Of a stretch of DNA of 36,544 nucleotides, positions 16,268 to 24,865 are shown in pieces (the first letter of the stretch is position 1; every line of letters begins with the position of its first letter). The translations under genes were made by a program, and so were the position numbers. The notes beneath the pieces are model-generated. The model made no database searches, had not been told where the DNA came from, and worked only from the letters and a program-made list of their open reading frames with translations. Source of the stretch: Ruminococcus sp. (lineage in GTDB: Bacteria; Bacillota; Clostridia; Oscillospirales; Ruminococcaceae); contig SVNP01000024.1 of assembly GCA_015066805.1 (NCBI GenBank), positions 1 through 36,544 on the forward strand, written 5' to 3'.

Positions 16268-17623
16268 TCACGCACTCTGCACGCCGGCACGTTCCTTGAT
16301 TTTCTCGGCAATATCCAGCGCATACTGATTGATGCGTCGGAAATCTCTGCCTTCCAGCAGAATTTGTATGACAGCCTCACGGCTGCGTTCTCTCACCAGA
16401 ATCCTGCCCTCATTTCCAAGCTGACGCTCGTATCGGGCAATGAGATCGGTGATGTGATAATCGTTTTTCCAGACTTCCTTCCACAAGGGCGAGATCCGCA
16501 CAGAAACCGACACCTGGGGGTCACGCTCCAGGCAATCCGCAAGCTGATGCAGCGTTTTGCCCGTATGCTGCATCACACCGCAAAGGCGCAGTGCCGTGCA
16601 GAGTCCGTCTGCACCGCCCATATCATCAAAAAAGAGATATCCGCTGCGTTCTCCGCCCAGAGAAAGCCCTGCATTCCGCATTTTTTCGGGGACAAATCTT
16701 GCCCCTGTACGGGTGGTATGCACTAAGATACCCTTCTGCTCGGCAAAGCGCAGCAGCCCCAGATTGGACATGACCGTTGCCGCAATGCCGTGGTTGCTGA
16801 GCATCCCCTGCTCCATGGCATCATTTGCAAGAATGGCCAGCATGCAGTCGCCGTCCAGCAGCTCGCCGCCTGCATCCACCGCAAGACATCTGCCGCCGTC
16901 GCCATCAAAGGAAAAGCCCGCATCGCACTGATGCTCGGCAACAAATTCCATCAGCGTGTCCATGGACTGCACGCCGCAGTCATGGTTGATGGAAAGTCCA
17001 TCGGGGCTGTGGTGCAGCAGATGCACCTCCATGCCGTAGTGTTCAAACAGGGGGGCAGCGATTTCGCTGACTGCACCGTTGGCGCAGTCCAGAGCCACAC
17101 GGTAGGGCATCTGCGGCAGCGGATTTTTCTCAATGAGCAGATCACGGTAGGCACAAGCCGCCTCGGTATCCCGCTGTATCACGCCGCAGGCACGGTGAGA
17201 AGCCACAGGCAAGGGCATATTGGAGGGCAGCAAAGCCTCCACCGCATCGCACTCCTCGGCGTTCATGGGCAGACCTGCCCCATTGAACAGCCGCAGACCG
17301 TTGTATTCATAGCTGGCACTTTCCGCAGTAATGGCAACACCTGCGGAGACCGCCTCACGGGTCATCAGCAGAGCCATACCGGAAGAAGGCAGCACACCCA
17401 GACATCTGGCAATGCCGCCGCCGGAGCAGATGCCCGCACACAGGGCGGCTTCCAGCGCATCGGCGGAACGTCTGGGGTCTTTGCAGATCATAATCACGGG
17501 GGTCAGCATTCCCCCGCGGGAAAAGCACTGGGCCAGGGCTCTGCCCAGATGCATCACCAGCTCGCAATTCAGCTCGGCAATGGCAATGCCCCGCAATCCG
17601 TCGGGCTTGATGATCTTACTCAA
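16268..17623 (-). CDS. Degenerate phosphohexomutase (GlmM/PMM-like), probable pseudoenzyme, 451 aa
   Basis: Full-length four-domain alpha-D-phosphohexomutase fold with no frameshift, but every active-site loop differs from the family. The N-terminal GTDGIRG is KPDGLRG (6-12). The phosphoserine loop, normally ISASHNP, reads ITAESAS (98-104), with Glu101 where the phosphorylated Ser belongs, while the downstream YEYNG (105-109) is kept. The metal loop DGDxDR is DGDGGR (240-245), losing the third Asp. The sugar loop GGExSGH is GGERSGY (323-329). The phosphate loop, normally RPSGTEP, is RERSREA (411-417). Catalysis therefore looks lost while the fold is retained, suggesting a regulatory or binding role. 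Its start overlaps the stop of the C39-like gene by 4 bases (ATGA), so the two are translationally coupled. A canonical glmM should exist elsewhere. Confidence 0.85.
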   Translation of the reverse strand: MSKIIKPDGLRGIAIAELNCELVMHLGRALAQCFSRGGMLTPVIMICKDPRRSADALEAALCAGICSGGGIARCLGVLPSSGMALLMTREAVSAGVAITAESASYEYNGLRLFNGAGLPMNAEECDAVEALLPSNMPLPVASHRACGVIQRDTEAACAYRDLLIEKNPLPQMPYRVALDCANGAVSEIAAPLFEHYGMEVHLLHHSPDGLSINHDCGVQSMDTLMEFVAEHQCDAGFSFDGDGGRCLAVDAGGELLDGDCMLAILANDAMEQGMLSNHGIAATVMSNLGLLRFAEQKGILVHTTRTGARFVPEKMRNAGLSLGGERSGYLFFDDMGGADGLCTALRLCGVMQHTGKTLHQLADCLERDPQVSVSVRISPLWKEVWKNDYHITDLIARYERQLGNEGRILVRERSREAVIQILLEGRDFRRINQYALDIAEKIKERAGVQSA

Positions 17624-18183
17624 TGGGCAGCCTCCTCTCCGCAGGCGGTGTGTAATGTGATCCCGAAGGCAGCGATCATATGCCGCCTGTAAAGCTCAGC
17701 CACAGGCATCAACGTTGCATAGGGTCTGCGGCTGTAAAGATTATATACCCTTGCTTTCCCGCTGCCTTCTCCGTAAAGGCACACAATATGTGCAGAGGAA
17801 AGAAAGGGCTTTTTTGTCCAGTAAGCGGCCAGAGCCACTCTGTCTTTTTGCAGAAAATCCGTCATATTTCCGGCTCCAGAGATCTTTTTTGCGGGGATAT
17901 CCCATCTGCCCAGAGCCTTACCCAGCGCAAAGCAGTTGACCCCCAGCAGACCCCACATCACACGGTAGGATTCCATGACACAGGCCACCTGCTGCAAGGG
18001 GATTTTTCTGCCGCAAAGGGTCAGTGCATTGAACACCGCCAGCACGCCGCAGCCGCACTTTGCCAAGGTTCCAACCCCGAATTTCACGCCCGATACCGCC
18101 CCCAACGCCTGTCCATTGACAGGTACGGTCGGAAGCGGTATCGTCTGATTGTATTGAAAATTGTGTTTGGCAAGCAGCTTCAA
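17620..18183 (-). CDS. C39/papain-like cysteine peptidase family protein, 187 aa
   Basis: The segment AKCGCGVLAVFNALTLCG (41-58) has the look of a C39-like nucleophile helix, with Cys43 or Cys45 as candidate nucleophile. A matching His is in AHIVCLYGEG (His132) and a polar third residue in RVYNLYSRR (Asn148). There is no signal peptide, no ABC transporter domain and no bacteriocin leader nearby, so it is unlike exporter-linked C39 peptidases. It lies 20 bases after ruvB and overlaps the degenerate phosphohexomutase gene by 4 bases. The target is unknown; an amidase or transglutaminase-like activity would fit the same residues. Confidence 0.55.
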   Translation of the reverse strand: MKLLAKHNFQYNQTIPLPTVPVNGQALGAVSGVKFGVGTLAKCGCGVLAVFNALTLCGRKIPLQQVACVMESYRVMWGLLGVNCFALGKALGRWDIPAKKISGAGNMTDFLQKDRVALAAYWTKKPFLSSAHIVCLYGEGSGKARVYNLYSRRPYATLMPVAELYRRHMIAAFGITLHTACGEEAAH

Positions 18184-18202
18184 CGGGATGCTCCTTTCCC
18201 TG

Positions 18203-19291
18203 TTACAGTTCGGAATCGGTTTCCGTCACATCCAGCAGCGAGAGCTGTCTTGCGGCGTTTTCCGGGGGCGGGTACCCCAGATGCGTATAGGCAAGGGCCG
18301 TGGCACATCTGCCCCTTGGGGTGCGGGCAAGCATACCCTGCTGCATGAGGAAGGGTTCGCAGACATCTTCCAGGGTCACAGCCTCCTCACCAATGGCGGA
18401 AGCGAGAGTCTCCAGACCCACAGGGCCGCCGCGGTAGCCGCGGATGATCATATCCAGCATACGGCGGTCCAGCTTATCCAGACCTAAGTGGTCGATCTCC
18501 AGACGCTCCAGCGCAAGGGCAGCCATTTTGCTGTCGATGACACCGTTGCCCATGACATCTGCAAAATCTCTGACACGGCGCAGCAGACGGTTTGCAATAC
18601 GGGGGGTACCGCGGGAACGCTTTGCAAGCTCCATGGCACCGTCTGTTTCGCAGGGAATATCCAGCAGCATGGCACTGCGGCGTATAATATCGCAAAGCTG
18701 CTCCGGCGAATACAGCTCCAGCCGCTGCGTGATGCCGAAGCGGTCCCGCAGCGGGGGGGTAAGCTGGCCGGCTCTGGTGGTGGCACCCACCAGAGTAAAG
18801 GGCTGTAAATCTACGCGGATGCTGCGTGCGGAGGGGCCTTTGCCGATCATGATATCCAGCACCCTGTCCTCCATGGCGGGGTACAGGATCTCCTCCACAG
18901 CACGGGAAAGGCGGTGGATCTCATCCACAAAAAGCACATCGCCCCTGCCCAGATTGGTCAGCAGCGCTGCCAGATCACCGGGCTTTTCAATAGCAGGGCC
19001 GGAGGTCACACGCAGGTTGACCCCCAGCTCATGGGCGATAATGCCCGAAAGCGTGGTTTTGCCCAGACCGGGCGGGCCATACAGCAGCACATGATCCAGC
19101 GGCTCACTGCGTCGTCTTGCGGCCTCAATATATACCGCAAGATTCTCCTTCACCTTATCCTGCCCGATGTAATCCACCAAGGATTTCGGGCGCAGGGAAA
19201 GCTCCAGATCCACATCCTGCGAGATCAGCTCAGGGCTGCTCATACGCTCCTCAGCGGAAAAATCAAATGCATTATCGCCTGTCTGAATCAT
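18203..19291 (-). CDS. ruvB: Holliday junction branch-migration ATPase RuvB, 362 aa
   Basis: AAA+ motor that drives branch migration with RuvA. Walker A is GPPGLGKTT (72-80), Walker [11 protein letters not shown] (121-130), and sensor motif LVGATTRAG follows. The C-terminal winged helix contains [17 protein letters not shown]. The N-terminus is about 20 residues longer than E. coli RuvB, as in many clostridia. TGGAGG stands 4 bases before the ATG. It is separated from ruvA by an SseB-like gene. Confidence 0.97.
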   Translation of the reverse strand: MIQTGDNAFDFSAEERMSSPELISQDVDLELSLRPKSLVDYIGQDKVKENLAVYIEAARRRSEPLDHVLLYGPPGLGKTTLSGIIAHELGVNLRVTSGPAIEKPGDLAALLTNLGRGDVLFVDEIHRLSRAVEEILYPAMEDRVLDIMIGKGPSARSIRVDLQPFTLVGATTRAGQLTPPLRDRFGITQRLELYSPEQLCDIIRRSAMLLDIPCETDGAMELAKRSRGTPRIANRLLRRVRDFADVMGNGVIDSKMAALALERLEIDHLGLDKLDRRMLDMIIRGYRGGPVGLETLASAIGEEAVTLEDVCEPFLMQQGMLARTPRGRCATALAYTHLGYPPPENAARQLSLLDVTETDSEL

Positions 19292-19318
19292 GCTGCCTCC
19301 AAAAGAATCAACGGGGAA

Positions 19319-20044
19319 TCAGCGTTCAAAATAACGCTTTTTACGGATGTAGAACGGCTCAATGCCATCAATTGCCTTTTTGGCCGCCGCCTCCTCCAGG
19401 CTCAGGAACACAAGGCTGTCACCGGACTTGGTGTAGCTCTGCATATACTTGGAGAGGGGGAAGAACAGCTTTCTGGTATTGCCGATCATATCGAACACGA
19501 ACAGGGTCTGGGGGCGTTCGCAGCCGCGGATCATATCCACCACATAGCAGCTATCCACATTGGCCTGTCGTGCCAGATAGCGCACCATGGGACGGATGAG
19601 ATGCTCCAGATCCTTCTGGCATCTGCGGTACTCAATGGTCTCCTCCTCCTTCATGGAGATGGCGGGGATGTTCAGGTTCTTTGCCACCATGAGGATGCTC
19701 TTGATCTCCTGAGAGGAGAACTCCTTGCCGTAGGAGTTGGGGTTCAGCACGGCAGAGGCGGACTGGATGAGATCGAACAGACGCAGGCAGTTGAGGCGGT
19801 AGCAGTTGACATAACGCTTGGCAAACTGCTGCACGGCACGGTAGCTGGTAAAGAACGGGATGAAGATGTCGCCGTCGGGGTTCTGGGTGGTCACCAGCTC
19901 CATGGAGATGCCTCCTGCACTCTGATCCTGCTTGACAGGCTGCTTGCAGATGACATACACATCGCTCTTAATGAGCGTCTGCAGGAAAACGGAGCGTTTT
20001 TCCGGCTTGGTTATGGCTTCTTTCAGCAATTCGTCGAGATTCAT
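19319..20044 (-). CDS. SseB-family protein, 241 aa
   Basis: The opening NLDELLKEAITKPEKRSVFLQTLIKSDVYVIC and the GDIFIPFFTSYRAVQQFA segment match the SseB N-terminal domain, a small alpha/beta fold of unknown biochemical role. The C-terminal half (QTLFVFDMIGNTRKLFFPLSKYM) may be a second, diverged copy. AAGGAGG lies 8 bases before the ATG. The unusual point is location between ruvA and ruvB on the same strand, which suggests cotranscription with the repair genes. A link to Holliday-junction processing is not established. Confidence 0.75.
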   Translation of the reverse strand: MNLDELLKEAITKPEKRSVFLQTLIKSDVYVICKQPVKQDQSAGGISMELVTTQNPDGDIFIPFFTSYRAVQQFAKRYVNCYRLNCLRLFDLIQSASAVLNPNSYGKEFSSQEIKSILMVAKNLNIPAISMKEEETIEYRRCQKDLEHLIRPMVRYLARQANVDSCYVVDMIRGCERPQTLFVFDMIGNTRKLFFPLSKYMQSYTKSGDSLVFLSLEEAAAKKAIDGIEPFYIRKKRYFER

Positions 20045-20121
20045 GAGTATGTCCTCCTTGAAAAAATAATATCATAAAATCTGTTTTTTCAGATATTGTT
20101 CACGGGTTCATTTGCGGGGCT

Positions 20122-20727
20122 TCAGCCGAACATCTGCTTGCCAAGCTGCATCAGGGAAAGGCGGATCAGCTCGGAAGCGGGCAAGGCGGGATCCATAACG
20201 GAAAGCACCCCTGCCACCTCGGATTGTCCGTAGCCCAGCACCATCAGTGCGGCCATGGCTTCTTCCATGGCACCGCCCACGGGCTGCACGGCAGCGGCAT
20301 CGGCGTAGCCTGCCGACTGTGCGGTTTTTGCCACCTTATCCTTCAGCTCCAGCACAATACGCTGGGCGAGCTTGGGACCCACGCCCTTTGTCTTGGTAAA
20401 GACCTTATAATCTCCCGCAGCCACTGCCAAAGCAAAGCGGTCGGGGGAAAGATCGGAGAGGATGGAAAGCGCGGCCTTCGGCCCCACGCCGGAAACCCCC
20501 AGCAATTGCAGGAAGCAGGTACGCTCACTGCGGGTGGCAAAGCCGTACAGTGCGATCTCGTCCTCACGCACGGCAAGGTGGGTCATGAGCATGGTCTCCT
20601 CGCCCACGGCACCTGCCGCAGCAGCGGTTTGCAGGCTGACTCTACAGGCATAGCCCACGCCGCCGCAGGCGATCACCATCAGCGAGGGCTCCTTGTGCTG
20701 CACAACGCCGCTTAAACTGTCGATCAT
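20122..20727 (-). CDS. ruvA: Holliday junction DNA-binding protein RuvA, 201 aa
   Basis: Tetrameric junction-binding partner of RuvB. Domain I begins MIDSLSGVVQHKEPSLMVIAC. Domain II has the two helix-hairpin-helix motifs LLGVSGVGPKAALSIL and TKGVGPKLAQRIVLEL. A linker of Ala, Gln and Val leads to the RuvB-binding domain III (EEAMAALMVLGYGQSEVAGVL). The ATG at 20727 follows an AAGGAG by 10 bases; the longer frame to 20814 overlaps ruvC and is rejected. It is second in the ruv operon. Confidence 0.97.
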   Translation of the reverse strand: MIDSLSGVVQHKEPSLMVIACGGVGYACRVSLQTAAAAGAVGEETMLMTHLAVREDEIALYGFATRSERTCFLQLLGVSGVGPKAALSILSDLSPDRFALAVAAGDYKVFTKTKGVGPKLAQRIVLELKDKVAKTAQSAGYADAAAVQPVGGAMEEAMAALMVLGYGQSEVAGVLSVMDPALPASELIRLSLMQLGKQMFG

Positions 20728-20749
20728 AACGGGAATGCTCCTTTTATAT

Positions 20750-21229
20750 TCAGTAATCGGGCTGTGCACAGTGGCCGTGGCAGATGGCCAGAGCCAGCGC
20801 ATCGGCGGCATCATCGGGCTTGGGAATCTCCTCCAGCCGGAGGATCCGTCTGGTCATATCCATGACCTGTGCCTTTTCCGCCTTGCCGTAGCCCACCACC
20901 GCAGATTTCACCTGCAGAGGGGTATATTCATGAACGGGAATGCCGTGCTGCCCTGCTGCCAGCAGGATCACACCTCTGGCCTCGGCAACCATAATACCGG
21001 TGGTTTTATTGGTATTGAAAAACAGCTTTTCCACAGCGATGCACTGGGGCTTGTAATGCTCCAGCAGATAGTTCATATCCTCGTAGATGATCCCCAGCCG
21101 CCCGCAGAAGTCCGTATGGGCCTCCGTGAGGATGGCACCGTACTCCACGGCAGAAAACCGCATTCCCTGATAATCCAGAATGCCGAAGCCCACCGTTGCA
21201 TAGCCGGGGTCAATACCCAGAATCCGCAT
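20750..21229 (-). CDS. ruvC: Holliday junction resolvase RuvC, 159 aa
   Basis: RNase-H-fold endonuclease that cuts Holliday junctions. Catalytic acids are Asp7 (GIDPGYATVGFGI), Glu67 (AVEKLFF) and the Asp pair 140/143 in PDDAADALALAICH. Length is normal. It is the first gene after the promoter at 21291-21263 and starts the ruvC-ruvA-sseB-ruvB series. Confidence 0.97.
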   Translation of the reverse strand: MRILGIDPGYATVGFGILDYQGMRFSAVEYGAILTEAHTDFCGRLGIIYEDMNYLLEHYKPQCIAVEKLFFNTNKTTGIMVAEARGVILLAAGQHGIPVHEYTPLQVKSAVVGYGKAEKAQVMDMTRRILRLEEIPKPDDAADALALAICHGHCAQPDY

Positions 21230-21262
21230 AGAACCTCCTCACCGCATATGTATCTGCATATC

Positions 21263-21291
21263 ATTATAGCATGGTTTTCCCATAAATTCAA
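21263..21291 (-). promoter_or_regulatory. Promoter of the ruvC operon
   Basis: Minus-strand TTGAAT (21291-21286), 17-base spacer, TATAAT (21268-21263) with TGC before it. Expected start near 21256, a leader of about 27 bases. No other clear promoter is seen in the minus run down to clpE. Confidence 0.85.
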
Positions 21292-21366
21292 GGGGATTTG
21301 CACAAAATTTCCTGTTTTTTGCGAAATTTTTGCGATTCTTTATGCGTTTTTTCGTCTTTTTGGCTG

Positions 21367-22161
21367 TTAAGCCCTGTGTTCTCGGCGATAAACCGTGGGT
21401 GTCACGCCGTTGTTTTTCTTAAACTGCCGCATAAAATGCTCTTCGTTATCGTAGCCGCAGAGCTGTGCGATATGGGAGATGGTATAGGCCGTCGCAGTCA
21501 GCAGCTCTCTGGCACGGTGCATTTTGCAGTTGATGACATCTGCGATGCAGGTCATGCCGAAGGTCTCACGGTAGATGAGCTGGAAGTAGCTGCGGCTCAT
21601 ATTCACCTCGGAGCAGAGCATTTCCACCGTCCATTTTTCCTGGGGGTTGGCGTAGATCTTCTCCCGCAGGCGCACCAGTGCGGCGTAGTGGGGGTCACCG
21701 CCCTGCATGGCAACAGAGCCGGTAGCGGCAGCGGTTTCCGCAATGCGGATGAACAGGGCCTTCAGCAGGCTGTCGGTCATATCGGCACGTTTGGGGTTGC
21801 CTGCGTAGAACTCGGCGCAAAGCTGCCGCAGCAGGGTACAGAGGAACTCCGTATCACCGAAGCGCAGCAGCACATTTTCGGGGATCTGCAGGGAACGGAA
21901 GAAATCCGTATCCGCATCGGCATCGAATTCCACCCAGTCATACAGCAGCACATCGCCCATTGCGGAAAACCGCAGGGGTGTCCGTTTTTCCAGCAGCAGC
22001 ATATCACCGGGCTGCGCCTGCATGAGCTGCTCCCCTGCCTGTATCTCCATGGAAGAATGGGTCAGCAGCAGCATTCTGCCTTCCATACCCCGGGGCTGAT
22101 GGCACACGCTTTCCCTCTCCTGCAAAATATGATATCCCATTGTGAGAACCTGCAAGCCCAT
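21367..22161 (-). CDS. AraC/XylS-family transcriptional regulator, 264 aa
   Basis: The N-terminal half is a cupin-like ligand domain (AQPGDMLLLEKRTPLRFSAMG). The C-terminal 100 residues carry the two helix-turn-helix motifs of the family: KWTVEMLCSEVNMSRSYFQL and YTISHIAQLCGYDNEEHFMR, the latter followed by FKKNNGVTPTVYRR. Such regulators commonly sense sugars. The annotated ATG (22161) is only 2 bases from AGGAGG; the in-frame TTG at 22155 is 8 bases away and may be the true start. It lies 39 bases after the topoisomerase A gene on the same strand, with no promoter seen, so cotranscription is possible. Target unknown. Confidence 0.9.
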   Translation of the reverse strand: MGLQVLTMGYHILQERESVCHQPRGMEGRMLLLTHSSMEIQAGEQLMQAQPGDMLLLEKRTPLRFSAMGDVLLYDWVEFDADADTDFFRSLQIPENVLLRFGDTEFLCTLLRQLCAEFYAGNPKRADMTDSLLKALFIRIAETAAATGSVAMQGGDPHYAALVRLREKIYANPQEKWTVEMLCSEVNMSRSYFQLIYRETFGMTCIADVINCKMHRARELLTATAYTISHIAQLCGYDNEEHFMRQFKKNNGVTPTVYRREHRA

Positions 22162-22200
22162 CTCCTCCTTTCGGGCTGTATTGCGGCTGCGAAGCCGATA

Positions 22201-24435
22201 TTACAGGGTAAGCTGGCCGGAAAGCTCCAGCTCCTTTGCCATGCCGCCTACTGCGGGTATATTCTTCACGATGTATTTTTTCATCTGCTCCTGCTGCTCC
22301 TCGGTGATGACGGCAGCGTATTCCACCACAGCCTTTGCCCGCAGGGTCATCACCTGCACACCGATGCTGTCACGGCTTGCCTTGGGCAGCAGCATCTCGG
22401 TACGGAACACCAGTGCCCTGCCGTTGGTGGTACGCATCAGCACGGAGGCATCCTCCGGCAGCACCAGCACAGCCACCAGCGGCGATTTATCCGAGTAGGC
22501 ATTGGCAAGCTTGCGGCGGTTGGTTTTGGTCTCATAGGCACGCAGCGGCACCTTGGTTGCCTTGCCGTTTGCATAGCAGAACAACAAAAATCCGCTGTAA
22601 TCGGCAGTGGCTACCATGGAAACCACGTTCTCGCCCTCATCAAAGCCCAGCTTTACGGGAACATAATCGCCCAGCACGCTGGTTTTGGTGTCCTCAAACT
22701 GGGCGGCACGGGATTTGTACACCTGTGCTTTATCCGTAAAGAACAGCAGCTCGGTGCGGTTGGTAGCTTCCATCTGCCGGATCAGGCTGTCGCCCTCCTT
22801 CAGCTTATGCTCGCCGCTCATCCGCAGGCTCTGGGGGGTGATCTTCTTGAAGTAGCCCCCTGCGGTCATAAACAGATGCACGGGATAATCGGGGGTATCC
22901 TCCCGGGGGTCCTCCTCCGGCTCATCGGTCAGATCATAGAACAGGGTTTTACGGGGCTGACCGTACTTTTTCATCACATCCTGCAGCTCACCGATCATAA
23001 TTCTGCGGATCTTCTTCACATCCCGCAGGATCTCCTCCATCTCGGCGATCTCCGCTGCAAGCTGTTCGATCTCCTTGGTGCGGTTGAGGATATACTCACG
23101 GTTTAAATGGCGCAGCTTGATTTCCGCCACATATTCCGCCTGGATCTCATCAATGCCAAAGCCGATCATCAGGTTGGAGACCACCTCGGCTTCCTCCTCG
23201 GTCTCCCGCACGATGCGGATGGCCTTGTCGATATCCAGCAGGATTTTTGCAAGACCCTGCAGCAGATGCATCTTATCCTTTTTCTTGTGCAGATCAAAAT
23301 ACACTCTGCGGCGGATGCACTCGGTACGGAACGCCACCCATTCCTCCAGAATCTCACGGATGCCCAGTACTCTGGGGGTACCTGCAATGAGGATATTGAA
23401 GTTGCAGGATACCGAATCCTGCAAAGGAGTCATGCGGAACAGCTTCTGCATCAGCTTGTCGGGATCGGTGTACCGCTTCAGGTCAAGGGTCAGCTTCAGG
23501 CCGTTGATATCCGTTTCATCCCGCAGGTAGGAGATCTCTCTGATCTTACCTGCCTTGATCAGCTCCACCGTTTTCTCCATAATGGCTTCGATGGTGGTGG
23601 AATAGGGGATCTGGGTGATCTCAATACAGTTTGCGGATTTATCGTAGCTGTACTTTGCACGCAGCTTCACGCTGCCTCTGCCTGTTTCGTAGATGCGCTG
23701 CATTTCCGCTTCATCATAGACCAGATAGGCTCCCGTGGGGAAATCCGGCCCCTTGAGGGTGGAAAGCAGGTCATGCTCGGGATTTTTGATGTAGGCAATG
23801 GTCGTCTCACAGACCTCCGCCAGATTAAAGGGGCACACATTGCTTGCCATGGAAACCGCAATGCCTACGTTGGAATTCACCAGCACCGTAGGGAAAGTAG
23901 CGGGCAGCAGGGTCGGCTCCACGGTGGTATTGTCGTAGTTGGGAACAAAATCCACGGTTTCCTTGTCGATATCACGGAACAGCTCGCCGCTGATGGGTTC
24001 CAGCTTGACTTCGGTGTAACGGGGGGCGGCATATGCCATATCACGGCTGTATGCCTTGCCGAAGTTGCCCTTGCTGTCCACATAGGGGTGCAGCAGAGAT
24101 TCATTGCCCCTTGCCAGACGCACCATGGTCTCATAGATGGCAGCATCGCCGTGGGGGTTCAGGCGCATGGTCTGACCCACCACGTTTGCGGATTTGGTTC
24201 TGGCACCGCTGAGCAGACCCATTTTGTACATGGTATACAGGATCTTGCGGTGGGAGGGCTTAAAGCCGTCGATCTCCGGCAGCGCACGGGACACAATGGC
24301 ACTCATGGCATAGGGCATGAAGTTCTTCCGCAGGGTTTCCGTAATGCGCTCCTCCACCACCAGCCCCGCACCCTCGATGTAGGCATCGTTGGGGTTTGCG
24401 GGCTGAATGGGCGTTTCTCGTTTTTTTCTCGCCAT
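22201..24435 (-). CDS. Divergent type IIA topoisomerase subunit A (GyrA/ParC-like), 744 aa
   Basis: Breaks and rejoins DNA through the tyrosine in AAPRYTEV (Tyr140 from this start). The winged-helix segment ARTKSANVVGQTMRLNPHGDAAIYE corresponds to the quinolone-determining region. There the residue equivalent to GyrA Ser83 is Ala and Asp87 is Glu. A long coiled-coil tower region (about 420-480) follows, then a C-terminal part of about 230 residues, shorter than GyrA. No clear GyrA-box is visible, which favours a topoisomerase IV-like enzyme. The start is the second ATG, 9 bases after AAAGG; the first ATG abuts that site. The B subunit lies upstream, separated by a four-helix-bundle gene and two repeat arrays. 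Probably the second type IIA enzyme of the cell alongside gyrase. Confidence 0.9.
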   Translation of the reverse strand: MARKKRETPIQPANPNDAYIEGAGLVVEERITETLRKNFMPYAMSAIVSRALPEIDGFKPSHRKILYTMYKMGLLSGARTKSANVVGQTMRLNPHGDAAIYETMVRLARGNESLLHPYVDSKGNFGKAYSRDMAYAAPRYTEVKLEPISGELFRDIDKETVDFVPNYDNTTVEPTLLPATFPTVLVNSNVGIAVSMASNVCPFNLAEVCETTIAYIKNPEHDLLSTLKGPDFPTGAYLVYDEAEMQRIYETGRGSVKLRAKYSYDKSANCIEITQIPYSTTIEAIMEKTVELIKAGKIREISYLRDETDINGLKLTLDLKRYTDPDKLMQKLFRMTPLQDSVSCNFNILIAGTPRVLGIREILEEWVAFRTECIRRRVYFDLHKKKDKMHLLQGLAKILLDIDKAIRIVRETEEEAEVVSNLMIGFGIDEIQAEYVAEIKLRHLNREYILNRTKEIEQLAAEIAEMEEILRDVKKIRRIMIGELQDVMKKYGQPRKTLFYDLTDEPEEDPREDTPDYPVHLFMTAGGYFKKITPQSLRMSGEHKLKEGDSLIRQMEATNRTELLFFTDKAQVYKSRAAQFEDTKTSVLGDYVPVKLGFDEGENVVSMVATADYSGFLLFCYANGKATKVPLRAYETKTNRRKLANAYSDKSPLVAVLVLPEDASVLMRTTNGRALVFRTEMLLPKASRDSIGVQVMTLRAKAVVEYAAVITEEQQEQMKKYIVKNIPAVGGMAKELELSGQLTL

Positions 24436-24454
24436 ATATTCCATCCTTTCTGGG

Positions 24455-24486
24455 AGTTAATAGTTAATAGTTAATAGTTAATAGTT
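24455..24486. repeat. Heptamer tandem repeat (AGTTAAT)x4.6, left flank of S23 gene
   Basis: Four perfect AGTTAAT units plus AGTT, ending one base before the stop codon of the four-helix-bundle gene and 20 bases from the start of the topoisomerase A gene. In the mRNA sense it reads TTAACTA repeated. Confidence 0.95.
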
Positions 24487-24487
24487 C

Positions 24488-24850
24488 TCAACCATTTTCA
24501 TTGTCGCGTATTGTTTTGATTGTTGCGGTCAGCATACGGATAATTTCATCGCAATCATGCCGCATGGACTCAAACATACCCTTGGTCAGGTATCCTGTTT
24601 CATACAGCAATTCCAACCAATACATAGTTTCTGCGCCTTCTTTATAGGCAATATACAGCTTGGCAACAAAGTCCCTTCTGCTGGCTCCATAACAAGCCTC
24701 GGTCACATTGGCACCGATGCTCGTGCCGCTTCGAAGTATCTGCTTTGAAAGCACGAATTCACGTTTTTCTTCCACCAGATACTGATACATACGCACAATC
24801 CGGACAGCGAATCGCTTGCTCTTATTCCGCACTGTATCTTTTTCACTCAT
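24488..24850 (-). CDS. Four-helix-bundle protein, S23/IVP family, 120 aa
   Basis: The motifs FAVRIVRMYQYLV, LSKQILRSGTSIGANVTEA, SRRDFVAKLYIAYKEGAET and YWLELLYETGYL follow the S23 (23S rRNA intervening-sequence protein) family, a pentamer-forming four-helix bundle related to Avd of diversity-generating retroelements. The ATG at 24850 is preferred to a GTG at 24862. It sits between the two subunit genes of a topoisomerase operon, same strand, bounded tightly by heptamer arrays: 15 bases on the 5' side and 1 base on the 3' side. Its base composition is more AT-rich than its neighbours, so it looks inserted. No reverse transcriptase or template/variable repeat is present in the window. Function unknown; RNA binding is suspected in the family. 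Confidence 0.9.
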   Translation of the reverse strand: MSEKDTVRNKSKRFAVRIVRMYQYLVEEKREFVLSKQILRSGTSIGANVTEACYGASRRDFVAKLYIAYKEGAETMYWLELLYETGYLTKGMFESMRHDCDEIIRMLTATIKTIRDNENG

Positions 24851-24865
24851 ATGTACGCCCACCCT

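Noticed and set aside
20045-20121. ATCTG/CAGAT hairpin with T-rich stretch between ruvA and the SseB-like gene as a terminator
   Set aside because: Only five base pairs with an A-rich loop; too weak to call, though it might reduce read-through.
24488-24850. S23-related gene as Avd of a diversity-generating retroelement
   Set aside because: No reverse transcriptase and no template/variable repeat pair is visible in the window.
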